Below are positions 19,492 through 29,434 of a stretch of 64,000 nucleotides of DNA, piece by piece (the stretch's first letter is position 1; each line of letters opens with the position of its first letter). The notes under the pieces were generated by a model. That model was not told the DNA's origin, ran no database searches, and worked only from the letters and a program-made list of their open reading frames with translations. Source of the DNA: an uncultured Rhizobiaceae group bacterium (GTDB taxonomy: Bacteria; Pseudomonadota; Alphaproteobacteria; Rhizobiales; Rhizobiaceae); NCBI GenBank assembly GCA_937930635.1, contig CALHCF010000004.1, forward strand, positions 62,001 through 126,000, in the 5' to 3' direction. The translations under genes and the position numbers were made by a program.

Positions 19492-22062
19492 CTAACCCGC
19501 TTTCTTTTTGGTTGCGGTTTTCTTGGTGGGTTTTTTCTTTTTCTTGGCAGCTGGCTTCTTCCCGGTTTTTTCCGCTCGTGCCGTAATCAGCGCAACAGCC
19601 TCTTCCATGGTAACCGACTGAGGGTCCTTATCCTTTGGAATGGTTGCATTGATTTTGCCGTGATTAACATAAGGTCCATAGCGACCGTCCTTGACGGTAA
19701 TTGCACCGCCGAGTTGGGGGTGTTCGCCCAGTTCCTTCAAGCTTGTGCCACCGCGAGCCCGGCTTGGCTTGGCTTCGGCCAGAACTGTGACAGCCCGGTT
19801 CAGGCCAACGGTAAAGACTTCATCATCACTATCCAGACCGGCATATTTCCCATCATGCTGTAAAACGGGCCCATAGCGGGCGAAGCGGGCAATGATTTCC
19901 TTGCCAGATTCAGGATGAGTGCCGACTGTGCGGGGCAGTTCGAGCAGTTTGAGTGCCTGTTCGAAGTCAACGGTGGTCGCGTCCCAGCTCTTGGGTATGG
20001 ATGCGTTCTTGCCCTCTTTACCCTCGCCACGCTGAACGTAAGGTCCAAACCTGCCGACCAGCAGCTTGATCTCTTCACTGCTGTTGGGATCAACCCCCAG
20101 AACCTTCGGTCCGTCATTTGCGATCTGTTCGGACTGCTCAAGCCCTTCAGCCCCTAACTGACGGGTAAACTTGCATTCGGGATAGTTTGAGCAGCCGATA
20201 AATGCGCCGAATTTTCCAACCTTCAGGCTCAACTGTCCGGCACCGCAGGTCGGGCATTTGCGCGGATCGCTGCCATCTTCGTTTTCAGGAAAGGCGAGGG
20301 GGCCAAGCGCTTCGTTCAGCGTGTCGAGCACTTCGGTAATCCGCAGATCCTTGGTTTCTGCCACATGGGCGGAAAACTCTGTCCAGAAATCGCGCAGGAC
20401 ATCCTTCCACTGCAAGTCACCGGCGGAAATACGGTCCAGCTTGTCCTCAAGGCCCGCAGTGAAATTATATTCCACATAGCGCTCGAAAAAGCTCTCGAGG
20501 AAAGACGTGACCAACCGGCCCTTTGCCTGAGGGATGAGGCGACGCTTGTCTATCGTGATATATTCACGCGCTGCCAACGTGGCGAGTGTCGATGCGTAGG
20601 TGGAAGGGCGGCCAATGCCGAGTTCTTCCATCTTGCGAATAAGTGAAGCTTCGGAATAACGCGCCGGTGGTTCGGTGAAATGCTGGCTTGCCTCGATGCT
20701 TTCACGTGAAATGGTTTCGCCTTCCGTCAGCGGCACAAGGCGTTTGTCCTCTTCATCGTCTTTTTTCTTGTTATCTTGATAAACGGAAAGGAAACCATCG
20801 AACTTGATGACGGAGCCGTTGGCTCGCATGAAGGCGACCTGGCCTTCGTGGCGGGCCTCCAATTCAGCGGCCGTGCGTTCAATCTTGGCAGATGCCATCT
20901 GGCTGGCGATGGTGCGTTTCCAGATCAGATCATAGACCTTACGTTGATCCTCATCCAGCTTGCTGGCCACGTCTTTAGGCAGACGGGCGAGCGATGTTGG
21001 CCGCACGGCCTCGTGTGCCTCCTGGGCATTCTTGGCCTTTGAGGAATAAAAGCGTGCCTTTTCCGGCAAGTACATGGCGCCAAAATTCTCGCCGATAACC
21101 TTGCGTGTTTCGTCAATGGCTTCCGGTGCGATCTGAACACCATCGGTCCGCATATAGGTGATCAGGCCAACAGTCTCGCCGCCCAGATCGATTCCCTCAT
21201 ACAGTTTTTGAGCAACCTGCATGGTGCGTGATGCCGAGAATCCAAGTTTGCTGGAAGCTTCCTGCTGCAGAGTCGATGTCGTAAATGGTGCGTAAGGGTT
21301 GCGGGTGGTTGGTTTGGCCTCAACGGACTGAACCTTGAAATCTGCTTTCATCAGCATTCGTTTGATGCCGGTCGCCTGTTCCTCGTTTTTGACGTCGAGC
21401 CGTCCCAGTTTCTGGCCTTCAAAGCTGGTCAGCCGGGCATCGAAATCCGCGCCGCCGCTGTTTTTGAAGGCGCCAACAATGTTCCAGTATTCTTCCGGTT
21501 TGAACCGTTCGATCTCGTTCTCGCGTTCGCATACCAGTCGCAATGCGACCGATTGCACACGGCCTGCGGACCGGGCACCGGGAAGCTTGCGCCAAAGAAC
21601 AGGAGACAGCGTGAAACCCACCAGATAATCCAGTGCCCGCCTCGCCAGATAGGCATTGACCAGTGGCTCATCAATCTCACGGGGGTTTTCCATCGCCTCG
21701 AGAATGGACTTCTTGGTGATCGCGTTAAAAACAACCCGTTCGACGGGTTTGTCCTTCAGAACCTTCTTGTCATTGAGAACCTGCAATACGTGCCAGGAGA
21801 TAGCTTCACCTTCGCGGTCAGGGTCAGTCGCGAGAATAAGACTGTCCGCTGCTTTCGCTGCCTTGGTAATATCAGTCAGGCGCGGTTTGGATTTGCCATC
21901 TACGGTCCACGACATGGCAAAATCTTCATCAGGCAGCACGGATCCGTCTTTGGGCGGCAGATCGCGCACGTGGCCGTATGAGGCTAAGACCTTATAGTCT
22001 GAACCAAGATATTTGTTGATTGTCTTCGCCTTGGCGGGAGACTCAACGATCACCAGTTTCAT
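19492..22062 (-). CDS. topA: DNA topoisomerase I
   Basis: Type IA topoisomerase that relaxes negative supercoils. The 856-residue protein opens with the TOPRIM domain (MKLVIVESPAKAKTINKYLG; DPDREGEAISWH). The catalytic tyrosine lies in GLITYMRTDG. One classic zinc-finger (CPTCGAGQLSLKVGKFGAFIGCSNYPEC) is followed by degenerate repeats beginning in LGxxP-type motifs. A lysine-rich tail (KKPAAKKKKKPTKK) closes the protein, typical of alphaproteobacterial TopA. It lies between dprA and rnr in the order usual for Rhizobiales, except for the small plus-strand gene at 22289. Confidence 0.97.
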   Translation of the reverse strand: MKLVIVESPAKAKTINKYLGSDYKVLASYGHVRDLPPKDGSVLPDEDFAMSWTVDGKSKPRLTDITKAAKAADSLILATDPDREGEAISWHVLQVLNDKKVLKDKPVERVVFNAITKKSILEAMENPREIDEPLVNAYLARRALDYLVGFTLSPVLWRKLPGARSAGRVQSVALRLVCERENEIERFKPEEYWNIVGAFKNSGGADFDARLTSFEGQKLGRLDVKNEEQATGIKRMLMKADFKVQSVEAKPTTRNPYAPFTTSTLQQEASSKLGFSASRTMQVAQKLYEGIDLGGETVGLITYMRTDGVQIAPEAIDETRKVIGENFGAMYLPEKARFYSSKAKNAQEAHEAVRPTSLARLPKDVASKLDEDQRKVYDLIWKRTIASQMASAKIERTAAELEARHEGQVAFMRANGSVIKFDGFLSVYQDNKKKDDEEDKRLVPLTEGETISRESIEASQHFTEPPARYSEASLIRKMEELGIGRPSTYASTLATLAAREYITIDKRRLIPQAKGRLVTSFLESFFERYVEYNFTAGLEDKLDRISAGDLQWKDVLRDFWTEFSAHVAETKDLRITEVLDTLNEALGPLAFPENEDGSDPRKCPTCGAGQLSLKVGKFGAFIGCSNYPECKFTRQLGAEGLEQSEQIANDGPKVLGVDPNSSEEIKLLVGRFGPYVQRGEGKEGKNASIPKSWDATTVDFEQALKLLELPRTVGTHPESGKEIIARFARYGPVLQHDGKYAGLDSDDEVFTVGLNRAVTVLAEAKPSRARGGTSLKELGEHPQLGGAITVKDGRYGPYVNHGKINATIPKDKDPQSVTMEEAVALITARAEKTGKKPAAKKKKKPTKKTATKKKAG

Positions 22063-22288
22063 TAAACCAACACATGTTAGATGATTTGGATGGGCGGGAC
22101 GACATAAGACCCTTGTTCACGAAACGCAAACCCCATCAGCAAAGGATTTGCAATTACACAGGTAAAAATACAACCAAGGATAGAATATTTATACTGTTGC
22201 AATTAAAAGTATAGGGTGTATTTTCAAATCTGATCCACAGGGCGGCAGACGGTATTGCTGGGGCAAGACCGTCAACTGGAGGTCATAA

Positions 22289-22564
22289 ATGGATACCGAT
22301 AGAAGTGCATCAAAGGTTGCAACGGCGTCCTATATTCAGGGCATGCTTGCAGAATTGCGCAGCATGAGCCGATCGATCGAGTGCGGGTTTCTCGTTTATC
22401 TGATCGAGATGGCACATATCGAGGCCTCAGACATCGTAGCGGGGAAAACTTCTCAGGTGCGTCATAAAACACCTGTTGAGCCGGAAGCGGGCAGGTTATC
22501 AGCCGATGAAATTGCCAATCTCTATTTTACCGGTGGTATCTCACGGGCTGATTTAGACAAGTGA
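22289..22564 (+). CDS. Small conserved-looking hypothetical protein
   Basis: 91-residue protein, no recognised domain. The core YIQGMLAELRSMSRSIECGFLVYLIEMAHIEASDI looks helical and resembles small Rhizobiales proteins I have seen without a function. It is a real gene on context: a strong GGAGGT ribosome site stands eight bases before the ATG, and it lies in a gap of about 490 bases between topA and dprA. It is transcribed against that block, and its stop overlaps the end of dprA by 12 bases. The 226-base spacer to topA must hold divergent promoters for both. Confidence 0.7.
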   Translation: MDTDRSASKVATASYIQGMLAELRSMSRSIECGFLVYLIEMAHIEASDIVAGKTSQVRHKTPVEPEAGRLSADEIANLYFTGGISRADLDK

Positions 22565-23689
22565 GACCCGGTTTCCGCTGTGTCGTTCCAGTTTCCCGGC
22601 AAGATCCAACTCCAGCAGCAGCATTTGCAGTGTACCTGCGCCAAGCTGTGTAAAACGCATCAGTTCATCCACATCCGTGGGGGCGTGGCCAATCGCAGAG
22701 ATTAGCTTTTCGCGATCACTTTCAGATGGCGCATCGATGTCTGATGTATCTTTGCCCTCTTCGTCGAGTGAATAGCCTGATTGTGTGGGTTCTTCGGCGA
22801 TGGGCGCAATGGCATCAATGATATCTTGAGCACTTGTAATCAGCTGCGCGCCTTGTTTGATGAGGTGGTTCGCGCCATCGCTCCTGGGGTCCAGCGGTGA
22901 TCCGGGCACGGCAAAGACGAGCCGGCCCATCTCGTTAGCCAGACGAGCCGAAATCAGCGACCCGGACCGCCGTGCGGCTTCCACCACAACAAGACCAAGG
23001 GCAATACCGGCAACAATACGGTTGCGGCGCGGAAAGTCTTGGGCCCGTGGAGTCCATCCAAACGGCATTTCGCTGACCACCGCTCCTCCGTTCTCGACAA
23101 TCGCCGAGACGAGGCTCGCATTTTCACGTGGATAGATATGATCGATGCCACCAGCAAAGACGGCAACCGTACCCGTGCTAAGGGATGCCTCGTGAGCCGC
23201 CGAGTCAATTCCACGCGCCAAGCCCGAAACTGTGGCATAGCCCTTGTCTCCAACGGCTGAGGCCAGTTCACGGGTAAATTTGATACCGGAGAGCGATGCA
23301 TTGCGTGATCCCACGAATGCGATGGTCGTCTGCGTAAGGATATCCTCTGATCCAAGAACCGTCAGCAGTGGTGGAGCACCATCACTTGACCGCAGCGCAG
23401 GCGGGTAGCCCGGTTCTCCCAGGCAGACGAGCCGCGCCTTCAACCTGTCGATTTTTTCCATCTCTGCTTCCGCCTGACCAACCGACGCAATGCGGATGGT
23501 TTTTCCCGGCTGGCCGCGTTGTGCCATTTCAGGCAGCGCATCAAGTGCAGCCGAAGCAGAGCCAAAATGGTTTATCAGATCAACAAAGGTGGCCGGGCCG
23601 ACATTTTCACTCCGGATCAACCGCAGCCACTCAAGCTTTTGGTCCTGTGAAAGGGCAATGCCCGGTTTGGGAGCGAGTGCGTCGTTCAC
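22553..23689 (-). CDS. dprA: DNA processing protein DprA
   Basis: Rossmann-like protein that binds single-stranded DNA entering by transformation and loads RecA. Motifs: [27 protein letters not shown] and [13 protein letters not shown], then a C-terminal winged-helix (DML1-like) domain ending at the stop. I choose the GTG at 23689, which overlaps the plsY stop as GTGA; the protein is then 378 residues and matches the usual N-terminus ([17 protein letters not shown]). The AAAGGAG ahead of it sits too close to be an ideal ribosome site, so re-initiation after plsY is likely. It overlaps the convergent small gene by 12 bases. Confidence 0.93.
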   Translation of the reverse strand: MNDALAPKPGIALSQDQKLEWLRLIRSENVGPATFVDLINHFGSASAALDALPEMAQRGQPGKTIRIASVGQAEAEMEKIDRLKARLVCLGEPGYPPALRSSDGAPPLLTVLGSEDILTQTTIAFVGSRNASLSGIKFTRELASAVGDKGYATVSGLARGIDSAAHEASLSTGTVAVFAGGIDHIYPRENASLVSAIVENGGAVVSEMPFGWTPRAQDFPRRNRIVAGIALGLVVVEAARRSGSLISARLANEMGRLVFAVPGSPLDPRSDGANHLIKQGAQLITSAQDIIDAIAPIAEEPTQSGYSLDEEGKDTSDIDAPSESDREKLISAIGHAPTDVDELMRFTQLGAGTLQMLLLELDLAGKLERHSGNRVSLV

Positions 23690-24300
23690 TCCTTTGCACC
23701 GATCTTTGATTCTGTGCCTTGGATCAGGCGGCTGATATTGGCTCGATGCATAATCCACGCCAGCGTGGTCATCACGGCAAAGACAAGGCCTGCCATTTGG
23801 CCATCAATAGGCGCGGATGAAGTGTTGTCCAACCACAGCGCAACCGGAGCAACCAATGTCGCCAGCAATGCAGCTAACGAGGAATAGCGGGTAGCAAACG
23901 CAACAACCAACCAGATAAGTGCAAAAGATGCGGCGGCCAGCCAGCTGATTGCACACAGTGTGCCAATGTAGACCGCAATACCTTTGCCGCCCCGGAATTT
24001 CAGCCAAACTGGAAAGAGGTGACCTACAAAGGCTCCCAAGGCGACAAACGGGGCTGGTTCCCAGGAGTTAAACCACTGAACGGTGAGCAGGATTGCGACC
24101 ACTCCCTTCAAGCCGTCTGCAAGCAGGGTTGCTGCCGCCAGTCCCTTGCGCCCGGTACGCAGAACGTTGGTTGCGCCTATATTGCCGGACCCTATGTTGC
24201 GCACATCTCCAAGACCCGCCAGCCGGGTCAGAATCAGTCCAAACGGCGCAGATCCGAAAGCGTAACCAATCAACAGGGGAAAAAGAAAAGCATAGGCCAT
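23686..24300 (-). CDS. plsY: Acyl-phosphate:glycerol-3-phosphate acyltransferase
   Basis: Inner-membrane enzyme that transfers an acyl group from acyl-phosphate to sn-glycerol-3-phosphate, making lysophosphatidic acid. About 204 residues with five predicted membrane spans. The PlsY signatures are present: [31 protein letters not shown] and [12 protein letters not shown]. The ORF could start at a TTG one codon earlier; I use the ATG at 24300. It sits between pyrC' (70 bases upstream) and dprA (GTGA overlap). Confidence 0.95.
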   Translation of the reverse strand: MAYAFLFPLLIGYAFGSAPFGLILTRLAGLGDVRNIGSGNIGATNVLRTGRKGLAAATLLADGLKGVVAILLTVQWFNSWEPAPFVALGAFVGHLFPVWLKFRGGKGIAVYIGTLCAISWLAAASFALIWLVVAFATRYSSLAALLATLVAPVALWLDNTSSAPIDGQMAGLVFAVMTTLAWIMHRANISRLIQGTESKIGAKE

Positions 24301-24370
24301 CAAAACATTCAGTATCTAGCTTGCACCGCAAAACCAACTTTTCCAAAGGTGGCCATGCATTTGAGCCGGT

Positions 24371-25687
24371 TCAGCTCTTACGGGAAAACACTGTGCGTCC
24401 ACCGACAAATGTTTTCAAGACGCGCCCCTGAAAGCGCCCACTCTCGAAAGGGGTGTTCTTGGAGCGCGAGTGCAGCTCATCTTCACTTAAGACCCAGGGT
24501 TCGTCAGGGTCGAAAAGGATAAGATCGGCGGGCGATCCCGGCTCAAGGCTTCCCCCTTCAATGCCCAGCCGGCGGGCCGGCGCGGTGGACAGGCAATGAA
24601 GCACACGCATGAGCGGAACATCATTGCTGTGATAAAGCCTCAGGCTGGCAGCAAGCAGCGTTTCAAGGCCAACCGCCCCGTCTGCGGCCTCAGCGAACGG
24701 GTGGCGCTTTGTATCCACATCCTGCGGATCATGATTAGAGCAGATCAAATCAAGGGTGCCATTGCGCACGCCTTCAATCATGGCACGTCGGTCATCCTCT
24801 CCTCGCAAAGGAGGGGAGACCCGAAAGAAAGTTCGATAAGAACCGATGTCGTTGTCGTTGAGGGCCAGATTGGCAACGGCGACGCCGGCGGATACATCGA
24901 GCCCTTTGTCCTTTGCAACGGCGACAGCGTCAACGGAATCCGAAGTTGAAAGTGTGGATGCGTGATACCGCCCGCCCGTCATATTCACCAGCCGCAGATC
25001 GCGTTCCAGAGGGATGATCTCAGCTTCGCGCGGGATGCCGGTAAGGCCCATCCGTGTTGCATTGAGACCGGCATTCATGACACCGCTCCCCAATGATTCA
25101 TCTCGGGTCGCAGCCATGATCAGACCATCGAAATCACCGGCATAGGTGAGGGCTCGACGCATCATCATGGCGCTTGAAACGGTTTTTCTTCCATCCGTGA
25201 ATGCAACTGCACCAGCATCCTTCAGAAGGCCGAATTCGGTCATTTCTGTGCCAGAAAGTCCGCGGGAAAGGGCCGCGGTGGGTTTTACCCTGACGCGGGA
25301 TTTCTCGTTGGCGGTCTGGCGAACAAACTCCACCAGCGCCACATCATCAATCACCGGCGTTGTATCCGGCATCATAATCATGGTGGTGACGCCACCCGCG
25401 GCTGCGGCCTTACCGGCTGATTTGATGGTTTCCCGATGCTCCCCACCAGGCTCACCAATAAACACCCGGGCATCGACCAGACCTGGAGAAAGAACCTTTC
25501 CCCGGCAGTCGATAATCTTGGTTTTCTGGCGCAGATTATCTCGTGGGAGGTCTTTGCCAGTTCGAACAATCTTGCCTTTTTCAACCAGCAGATCACCAAT
25601 CATATCCTGATTGGTTGACGGATCGATCAACCTTGCATTGACGAAAAGACGCTGTCGGGGGCGTTTTGTGCGTGCAAAACCCTTCAT
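24371..25687 (-). CDS. Dihydroorotase-like protein without metal ligands (PyrC'/PyrX type)
   Basis: 438-residue amidohydrolase-fold protein translated with pyrB (ATGA overlap). The zinc ligands of dihydroorotase have been lost. The usual D-x-H-x-H-x-R is here [11 protein letters not shown] (H replaced by R74 and F76, R by G78). The carboxylated lysine is replaced by Thr164 in GAVAFTDG, and the third-ligand region reads MAATRDES. One late region ([19 protein letters not shown]) keeps His. This matches the non-catalytic PyrC' partner that is needed for ATCase assembly in Pseudomonas. Databases often name it dihydroorotase; I expect it is structural, with an active PyrC elsewhere. Confidence 0.85.
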   Translation of the reverse strand: MKGFARTKRPRQRLFVNARLIDPSTNQDMIGDLLVEKGKIVRTGKDLPRDNLRQKTKIIDCRGKVLSPGLVDARVFIGEPGGEHRETIKSAGKAAAAGGVTTMIMMPDTTPVIDDVALVEFVRQTANEKSRVRVKPTAALSRGLSGTEMTEFGLLKDAGAVAFTDGRKTVSSAMMMRRALTYAGDFDGLIMAATRDESLGSGVMNAGLNATRMGLTGIPREAEIIPLERDLRLVNMTGGRYHASTLSTSDSVDAVAVAKDKGLDVSAGVAVANLALNDNDIGSYRTFFRVSPPLRGEDDRRAMIEGVRNGTLDLICSNHDPQDVDTKRHPFAEAADGAVGLETLLAASLRLYHSNDVPLMRVLHCLSTAPARRLGIEGGSLEPGSPADLILFDPDEPWVLSEDELHSRSKNTPFESGRFQGRVLKTFVGGRTVFSRKS

Positions 25688-26679
25688 GCAAAGATTTCCT
25701 CGGCAGGAATTTGGAGGCTCTCCATAACGGCCATGCGAACAGCGACACCCATTTCAACCTGTTCAAAGATAACACTTTGAACACCGTCAGCGATGTCTGA
25801 TGCGATCTCCACGCCACGGTTCATGGGGGCAGGGTGCATCACAATGGCATCATCATTCGCCAGAGCCACACGCGCCGCATTGAGGCCAAAGAAGCGATAA
25901 TACTCCCGAAACGAGGGGACGAAAGCTCCCGCCATCCGTTCGACCTGCAGACGCAACATCATAATGACGTCGCAACCCGGAAGACCTTTCTCCATGGAAC
26001 GGTAGGCGGTTACGCCAAGGTCTTCAATTCCGCTTGGAAGCAATGTGGACGGCGCAATGACCCGAACCTGTGCACCCATGGCATTGAGCAGGTGGATATT
26101 GGACCGCGCCACCCGCGAGTGGGCGATGTCCCCGCATACGGCAACGGTCAGCCCTTCAATTTGACCTTTTTGGCGCCGAATTGTCAGGGCATCGAGCAGA
26201 GCCTGTGTCGGGTGCTCATGGGCACCATCCCCCGCATTGATGACTGAACATCCCATCTTTTGAGCCAGCAACTCCGCAGCACCCGCAGCGTGGTGTCTCA
26301 CAACCAGCAGATCAGGTTGCATCGCATTCAGCGTCAGCGCAGTGTCCATCAGGGTCTCGCCCTTTTTCACTGACGAGGTCTGAACATCCATATTGACGAC
26401 ATCCATGCCCAGTCGCTTACCAGCGATTTCAAAGGACGATTGGGTACGGGTGGAATTCTCGAAGAAGAGATTGATCTGGGTCCGCCCAGAGAGCAGGTGA
26501 CGTTTTTTCTCTGTTTGTCTGGATATGGCGACCATCTCGTCGGCACGATCCAGCAGGAAAGTGATGTCTTGCGGCGACAACCCTTCAATGCCCAGCAGAT
26601 GTTTCAACTGAAACGGTTTTTTCTGAAACGCCGGTGCTTGCGTTTCCTGCTTGGGGGAAGGGTGCTTTGATCGTGTCAT
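25684..26679 (-). CDS. pyrB: Aspartate carbamoyltransferase catalytic subunit
   Basis: Second step of pyrimidine synthesis: carbamoyl-phosphate plus aspartate to carbamoyl-aspartate. Substrate motifs are intact: [53 protein letters not shown] and [12 protein letters not shown] choose the ATG at 26679 (331 residues); a longer form would start at TTG. The N-terminal 25 residues before [15 protein letters not shown] look like the usual unstructured extension. The start of the pyrC' gene overlaps the stop by four bases. The 146-base spacer to the plus-strand AidB-like gene holds a small inverted repeat TTGCC/GGCAA (26769-26787). Confidence 0.95.
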   Translation of the reverse strand: MTRSKHPSPKQETQAPAFQKKPFQLKHLLGIEGLSPQDITFLLDRADEMVAISRQTEKKRHLLSGRTQINLFFENSTRTQSSFEIAGKRLGMDVVNMDVQTSSVKKGETLMDTALTLNAMQPDLLVVRHHAAGAAELLAQKMGCSVINAGDGAHEHPTQALLDALTIRRQKGQIEGLTVAVCGDIAHSRVARSNIHLLNAMGAQVRVIAPSTLLPSGIEDLGVTAYRSMEKGLPGCDVIMMLRLQVERMAGAFVPSFREYYRFFGLNAARVALANDDAIVMHPAPMNRGVEIASDIADGVQSVIFEQVEMGVAVRMAVMESLQIPAEEIFA

Positions 26680-26825
26680 CAAAACGGATGCATAGGCTGG
26701 ATTTTGCTCAATCACAATAGGTACGGATGATGTGATGGAAACTGTGCACCACAATCCTGCATTTCAATTTGCCAAATGATGCGGCAATGTAGGCGGATGC
26801 ACATAATCATCAGCGGGCTCCAGTA

Positions 26826-28451
26826 ATGACGACCAATCAGTCTCCATCGTTTTCGGGACACGACGCCTATTCGGGGGATGGTGTGCTCTCCCATCTGACC
26901 GGTCATCTGTCAGAGACCACGCTTGGTGAACTTGCGGTGCACGGTAAATGGGCCGGTTCGGCAGAAGCGCTGGACCTGGGGCGTCTGGCCAATGAAAACC
27001 CGCCCAAACTCAAGACCCGCGATGCGAACGGCGACCGCATTGATATCGTGGAGTTTCATCCCGCATATCATGCGCTGATGCGCCGTGCGGTTACCATGGG
27101 TCTTAATGGTTCGGTCTGGTCGCAGGACAATAGGGATGCCGGACACCGTCATCTTTCCCGTGCCACCCGTTTCATGCTCACAACACAGGTTGAAACCGGG
27201 CACATGTGCCCGATCACCATGACCAATGCTTCTGTTGCCGCGCTGCTGACAACACCGGAACTCGCGCGTGACTGGGTGCCGCGCATTATTGCTCGTGATT
27301 ATGATGCATCGCAGAAATCGGCAGACGCAAAGACCGGCCTGACAATCGGTATGGGAATGACAGAGCGTCAGGGCGGTTCCGATGTCCGCACCAACACAAC
27401 GCGCGCCGAACACGATGTGCAGTCCGGGTTTTGGCGCATCAACGGAGAAAAATGGTTCTTTTCCGCTCCCATGTGCGATGCGTTTCTGGTTCTCGCTCAA
27501 ACCCAGTCGGGATTATCGTGTTTCTTCGTACCCAGGCTTTTGCCCGGTGGGCAAAGCAACGGCCTTCGGTTCAAACACCTAAAGGAAAAACTCGGAAATC
27601 ACGCCAACGCCTCTTCTGAGGTCGAGTTCATCAATACGGCTGGAACACTTGTCGGTGAAGAAGGGCAGGGCGTGCGCACCATTATCGAAATGGTCACTCT
27701 GACCCGTCTTGATTGCGCAGTGGGATCGGCCGGGATCATGCGAGCGGCCCTCGCTCAGGCAGTTCATCATGTTCATCATCGCAGGACATTTGGGAAACTG
27801 CTGATAGATCAACCACTGATGACCCGTGTTCTGGCTGATATTTCGCTCGAAGTTGCCGCCGCGCAGGCCCTCACACTTCGGCTGGCCGCCAGCTTTGATG
27901 CACGATCTGACAGTGAACAACAGTTGGCTTTTGCACGTTTGATGACGCCAGTGGTCAAATACTGGGTTTGCAAAATCACACCTGCGCTCGTGTATGAATG
28001 CATGGAATGCCTGGGTGGAAATGGTTATGTCGAGGAAAGCCCATTGCCACGCCTGTATCGCGAAGCACCGCTCAACGGGATTTGGGAGGGATCAGGCAAT
28101 ATCATGTGCCTGGATGTGCTGCGGGTGATCCGCAAGAATCCTGAAACACTCGATCTTGTGCTGGAGGTTCTGTCCCACGATCTTGGGCCCAATGGTCAGC
28201 AATCGATTGAGGTGTTGCGCATCGCCGCTGATGTGGCTCTTTCAGACGAAGGGTCGGCGCGTATGTTTACCGAACAACTGGCCCTCACGGCTGCTGCGGC
28301 TGAAATGACACGCTCGTTGCCAGGACACCTGGGAGAGGCCTTTGTGGGAACACGCCTGGGGCGTCCCTGGCGCAACACTTACGGCATGATGGACTCCCGT
28401 TTTGATGCGAGGTCCATTGTTGATTTTGTTTGTCCTCAAGCGGGTGGATGA
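26826..28451 (+). CDS. AidB-like acyl-CoA dehydrogenase family flavoprotein
   Basis: 541 residues, exactly the length of E. coli AidB, a DNA-binding isovaleryl-CoA dehydrogenase homologue of the adaptive response to alkylation. It has the FAD/substrate motifs GMGMTERQGGSDVRTN and FFVPR...GLRFKHLKEKLGNHANASSEV, and the C-terminal FAD loop ECLGGNGYVEESPLPRLYREAPLNGIWEGSGN. Role in this organism is inferred only from similarity: alkylation protection or acyl-CoA oxidation. It is monocistronic, divergent from pyrB, and an inverted repeat lies just after the stop. No ada or alkB gene is in the window. Confidence 0.88.
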   Translation: MTTNQSPSFSGHDAYSGDGVLSHLTGHLSETTLGELAVHGKWAGSAEALDLGRLANENPPKLKTRDANGDRIDIVEFHPAYHALMRRAVTMGLNGSVWSQDNRDAGHRHLSRATRFMLTTQVETGHMCPITMTNASVAALLTTPELARDWVPRIIARDYDASQKSADAKTGLTIGMGMTERQGGSDVRTNTTRAEHDVQSGFWRINGEKWFFSAPMCDAFLVLAQTQSGLSCFFVPRLLPGGQSNGLRFKHLKEKLGNHANASSEVEFINTAGTLVGEEGQGVRTIIEMVTLTRLDCAVGSAGIMRAALAQAVHHVHHRRTFGKLLIDQPLMTRVLADISLEVAAAQALTLRLAASFDARSDSEQQLAFARLMTPVVKYWVCKITPALVYECMECLGGNGYVEESPLPRLYREAPLNGIWEGSGNIMCLDVLRVIRKNPETLDLVLEVLSHDLGPNGQQSIEVLRIAADVALSDEGSARMFTEQLALTAAAAEMTRSLPGHLGEAFVGTRLGRPWRNTYGMMDSRFDARSIVDFVCPQAGG

Positions 28452-28466
28452 GGCCGTGCAAAGCAT

Positions 28467-28483
28467 GGGTTAAAAATTAACCC
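28467..28483. terminator. Candidate hairpin after the AidB-like gene
   Basis: Perfect inverted repeat GGGTTAA-aaa-TTAACCC, 16 bases after the stop at 28451. The short loop and 7-bp stem fit a terminator, but no T-run follows on the plus strand, so an operator cannot be excluded. Confidence 0.4.
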
Positions 28484-28589
28484 TAACAAATAGTTTACAT
28501 TGCTCTTTAGCATTTTTGCAGGGCAGAGTGAACCAACTGGGTGCTTGCGTGTTCAGTAGCTGGGTCACTTACAGATTGGCACTCACGGA

Positions 28590-28955
28590 ATGCGAATTTT
28601 TCTAGCTTTGTGGATCATACCCATCGTTTTGTTGGGGATCTGGTATGGCCTGTCTGCCAATGATCTGAATTTTGGAATGCTCATTTTTTCCCGCCAAATG
28701 CATGATCTGGTCTTCCAGATTTATGCCAACATGTTGGGCGTTTCCCCTCAAGAACTGCCGTCAATGGTGGTGAAGGCACTGGTTTTTGACAGCTTCCTGA
28801 TCGGGCTCATTATTGCATTTCGCAAACGGGCCACGCTCATCCCCTGGATCAAAGCGCAATTTGGCTATGGTCAGGATGCGGTGAATAAACCTGAATCCGA
28901 GCTAGGTGCCGCACTTACACTTGCGAAAGTCGATCAAGACATCCCTGCAGGATAA
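28590..28955 (+). CDS. DUF6105-like small membrane protein
   Basis: 121-residue inner-membrane protein with two predicted helices (residues about 2-22 and about 68-86). The central NDLNFGMLIFSRQMHDLVFQIYANMLGVSP resembles the rhizobial DUF6105 family, whose function is unknown. I recognise the family by memory of its pattern, not by search. Its last 41 bases overlap the convergent ruvX gene, a larger overlap than most in the window. The 138-base spacer upstream contains the inverted repeat at 28467. Confidence 0.7.
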   Translation: MRIFLALWIIPIVLLGIWYGLSANDLNFGMLIFSRQMHDLVFQIYANMLGVSPQELPSMVVKALVFDSFLIGLIIAFRKRATLIPWIKAQFGYGQDAVNKPESELGAALTLAKVDQDIPAG

Positions 28956-29388
28956 TTCCTGCGGCCACCTGATCGATGGCACGGGCGCGCCGCTTGCGCG
29001 ACAGGTCTGCTTCCAGCATAGCCTGATCGGCGGCATAGCTGGACAATCGTTCATCCCAAAAGAGAACCGGCAGATCGGTATGCTGTCCAAGATTGCGTAC
29101 GAAGGCTCTAGTCGCCTGAGCTCTTGGTCCCTCGCTGCCATCCATGTTGAGTGGCAATCCCATCACAAGCCCTCTAACCCCTTCATGTTCAGCATAATCA
29201 AGCATTTCGCGGACATCGTGTGTAAATTTGGTTCGCCGGATCGTTCGAACCGGCGAGGCAATTGACCAGCCGGAATCCGATATCGCCAGGCCAATGGTCT
29301 TGGTACCCAGATCGAGCCCAAGCAGACGACCCGACCCTTGCAGAAGGGCAGCAAACTGCTCCAGACTTGTTTCATCAAAAGAGGCCAT
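28915..29388 (-). CDS. ruvX: Putative Holliday junction resolvase / pre-16S rRNA nuclease (YqgF family)
   Basis: RNase H-fold nuclease of 157 residues. Family markers are LLGLDLGTKTIGLAISD at the start, MGLPLNMDGSEG and FWDERLSSYAADQAML, which carry the acidic catalytic residues. In E. coli the homologue (YqgF) matures the 5' end of 16S rRNA; the resolvase role is older and less certain. An N-terminal extension of about 20 residues precedes the domain. It is divergent from the UPF0173 gene and overlaps DUF6105-like by 41 bases. Confidence 0.92.
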   Translation of the reverse strand: MASFDETSLEQFAALLQGSGRLLGLDLGTKTIGLAISDSGWSIASPVRTIRRTKFTHDVREMLDYAEHEGVRGLVMGLPLNMDGSEGPRAQATRAFVRNLGQHTDLPVLFWDERLSSYAADQAMLEADLSRKRRARAIDQVAAGIILQGCLDRLSQV

Positions 29389-29434
29389 TACAGGCCTTTA
29401 GCAGCTTTGCATCGTCACGCGGGAGAGAAAATTC

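Noticed and set aside
26910-27500. 196-codon minus-strand ORF within the AidB-like gene
   Set aside because: Antisense shadow; the AidB-like frame shows all family motifs.
28467-28483. CtrA-binding site in GGGTTAA/TTAACCC
   Set aside because: Spacing between TTAA elements is three, not seven bases as in the CtrA site.
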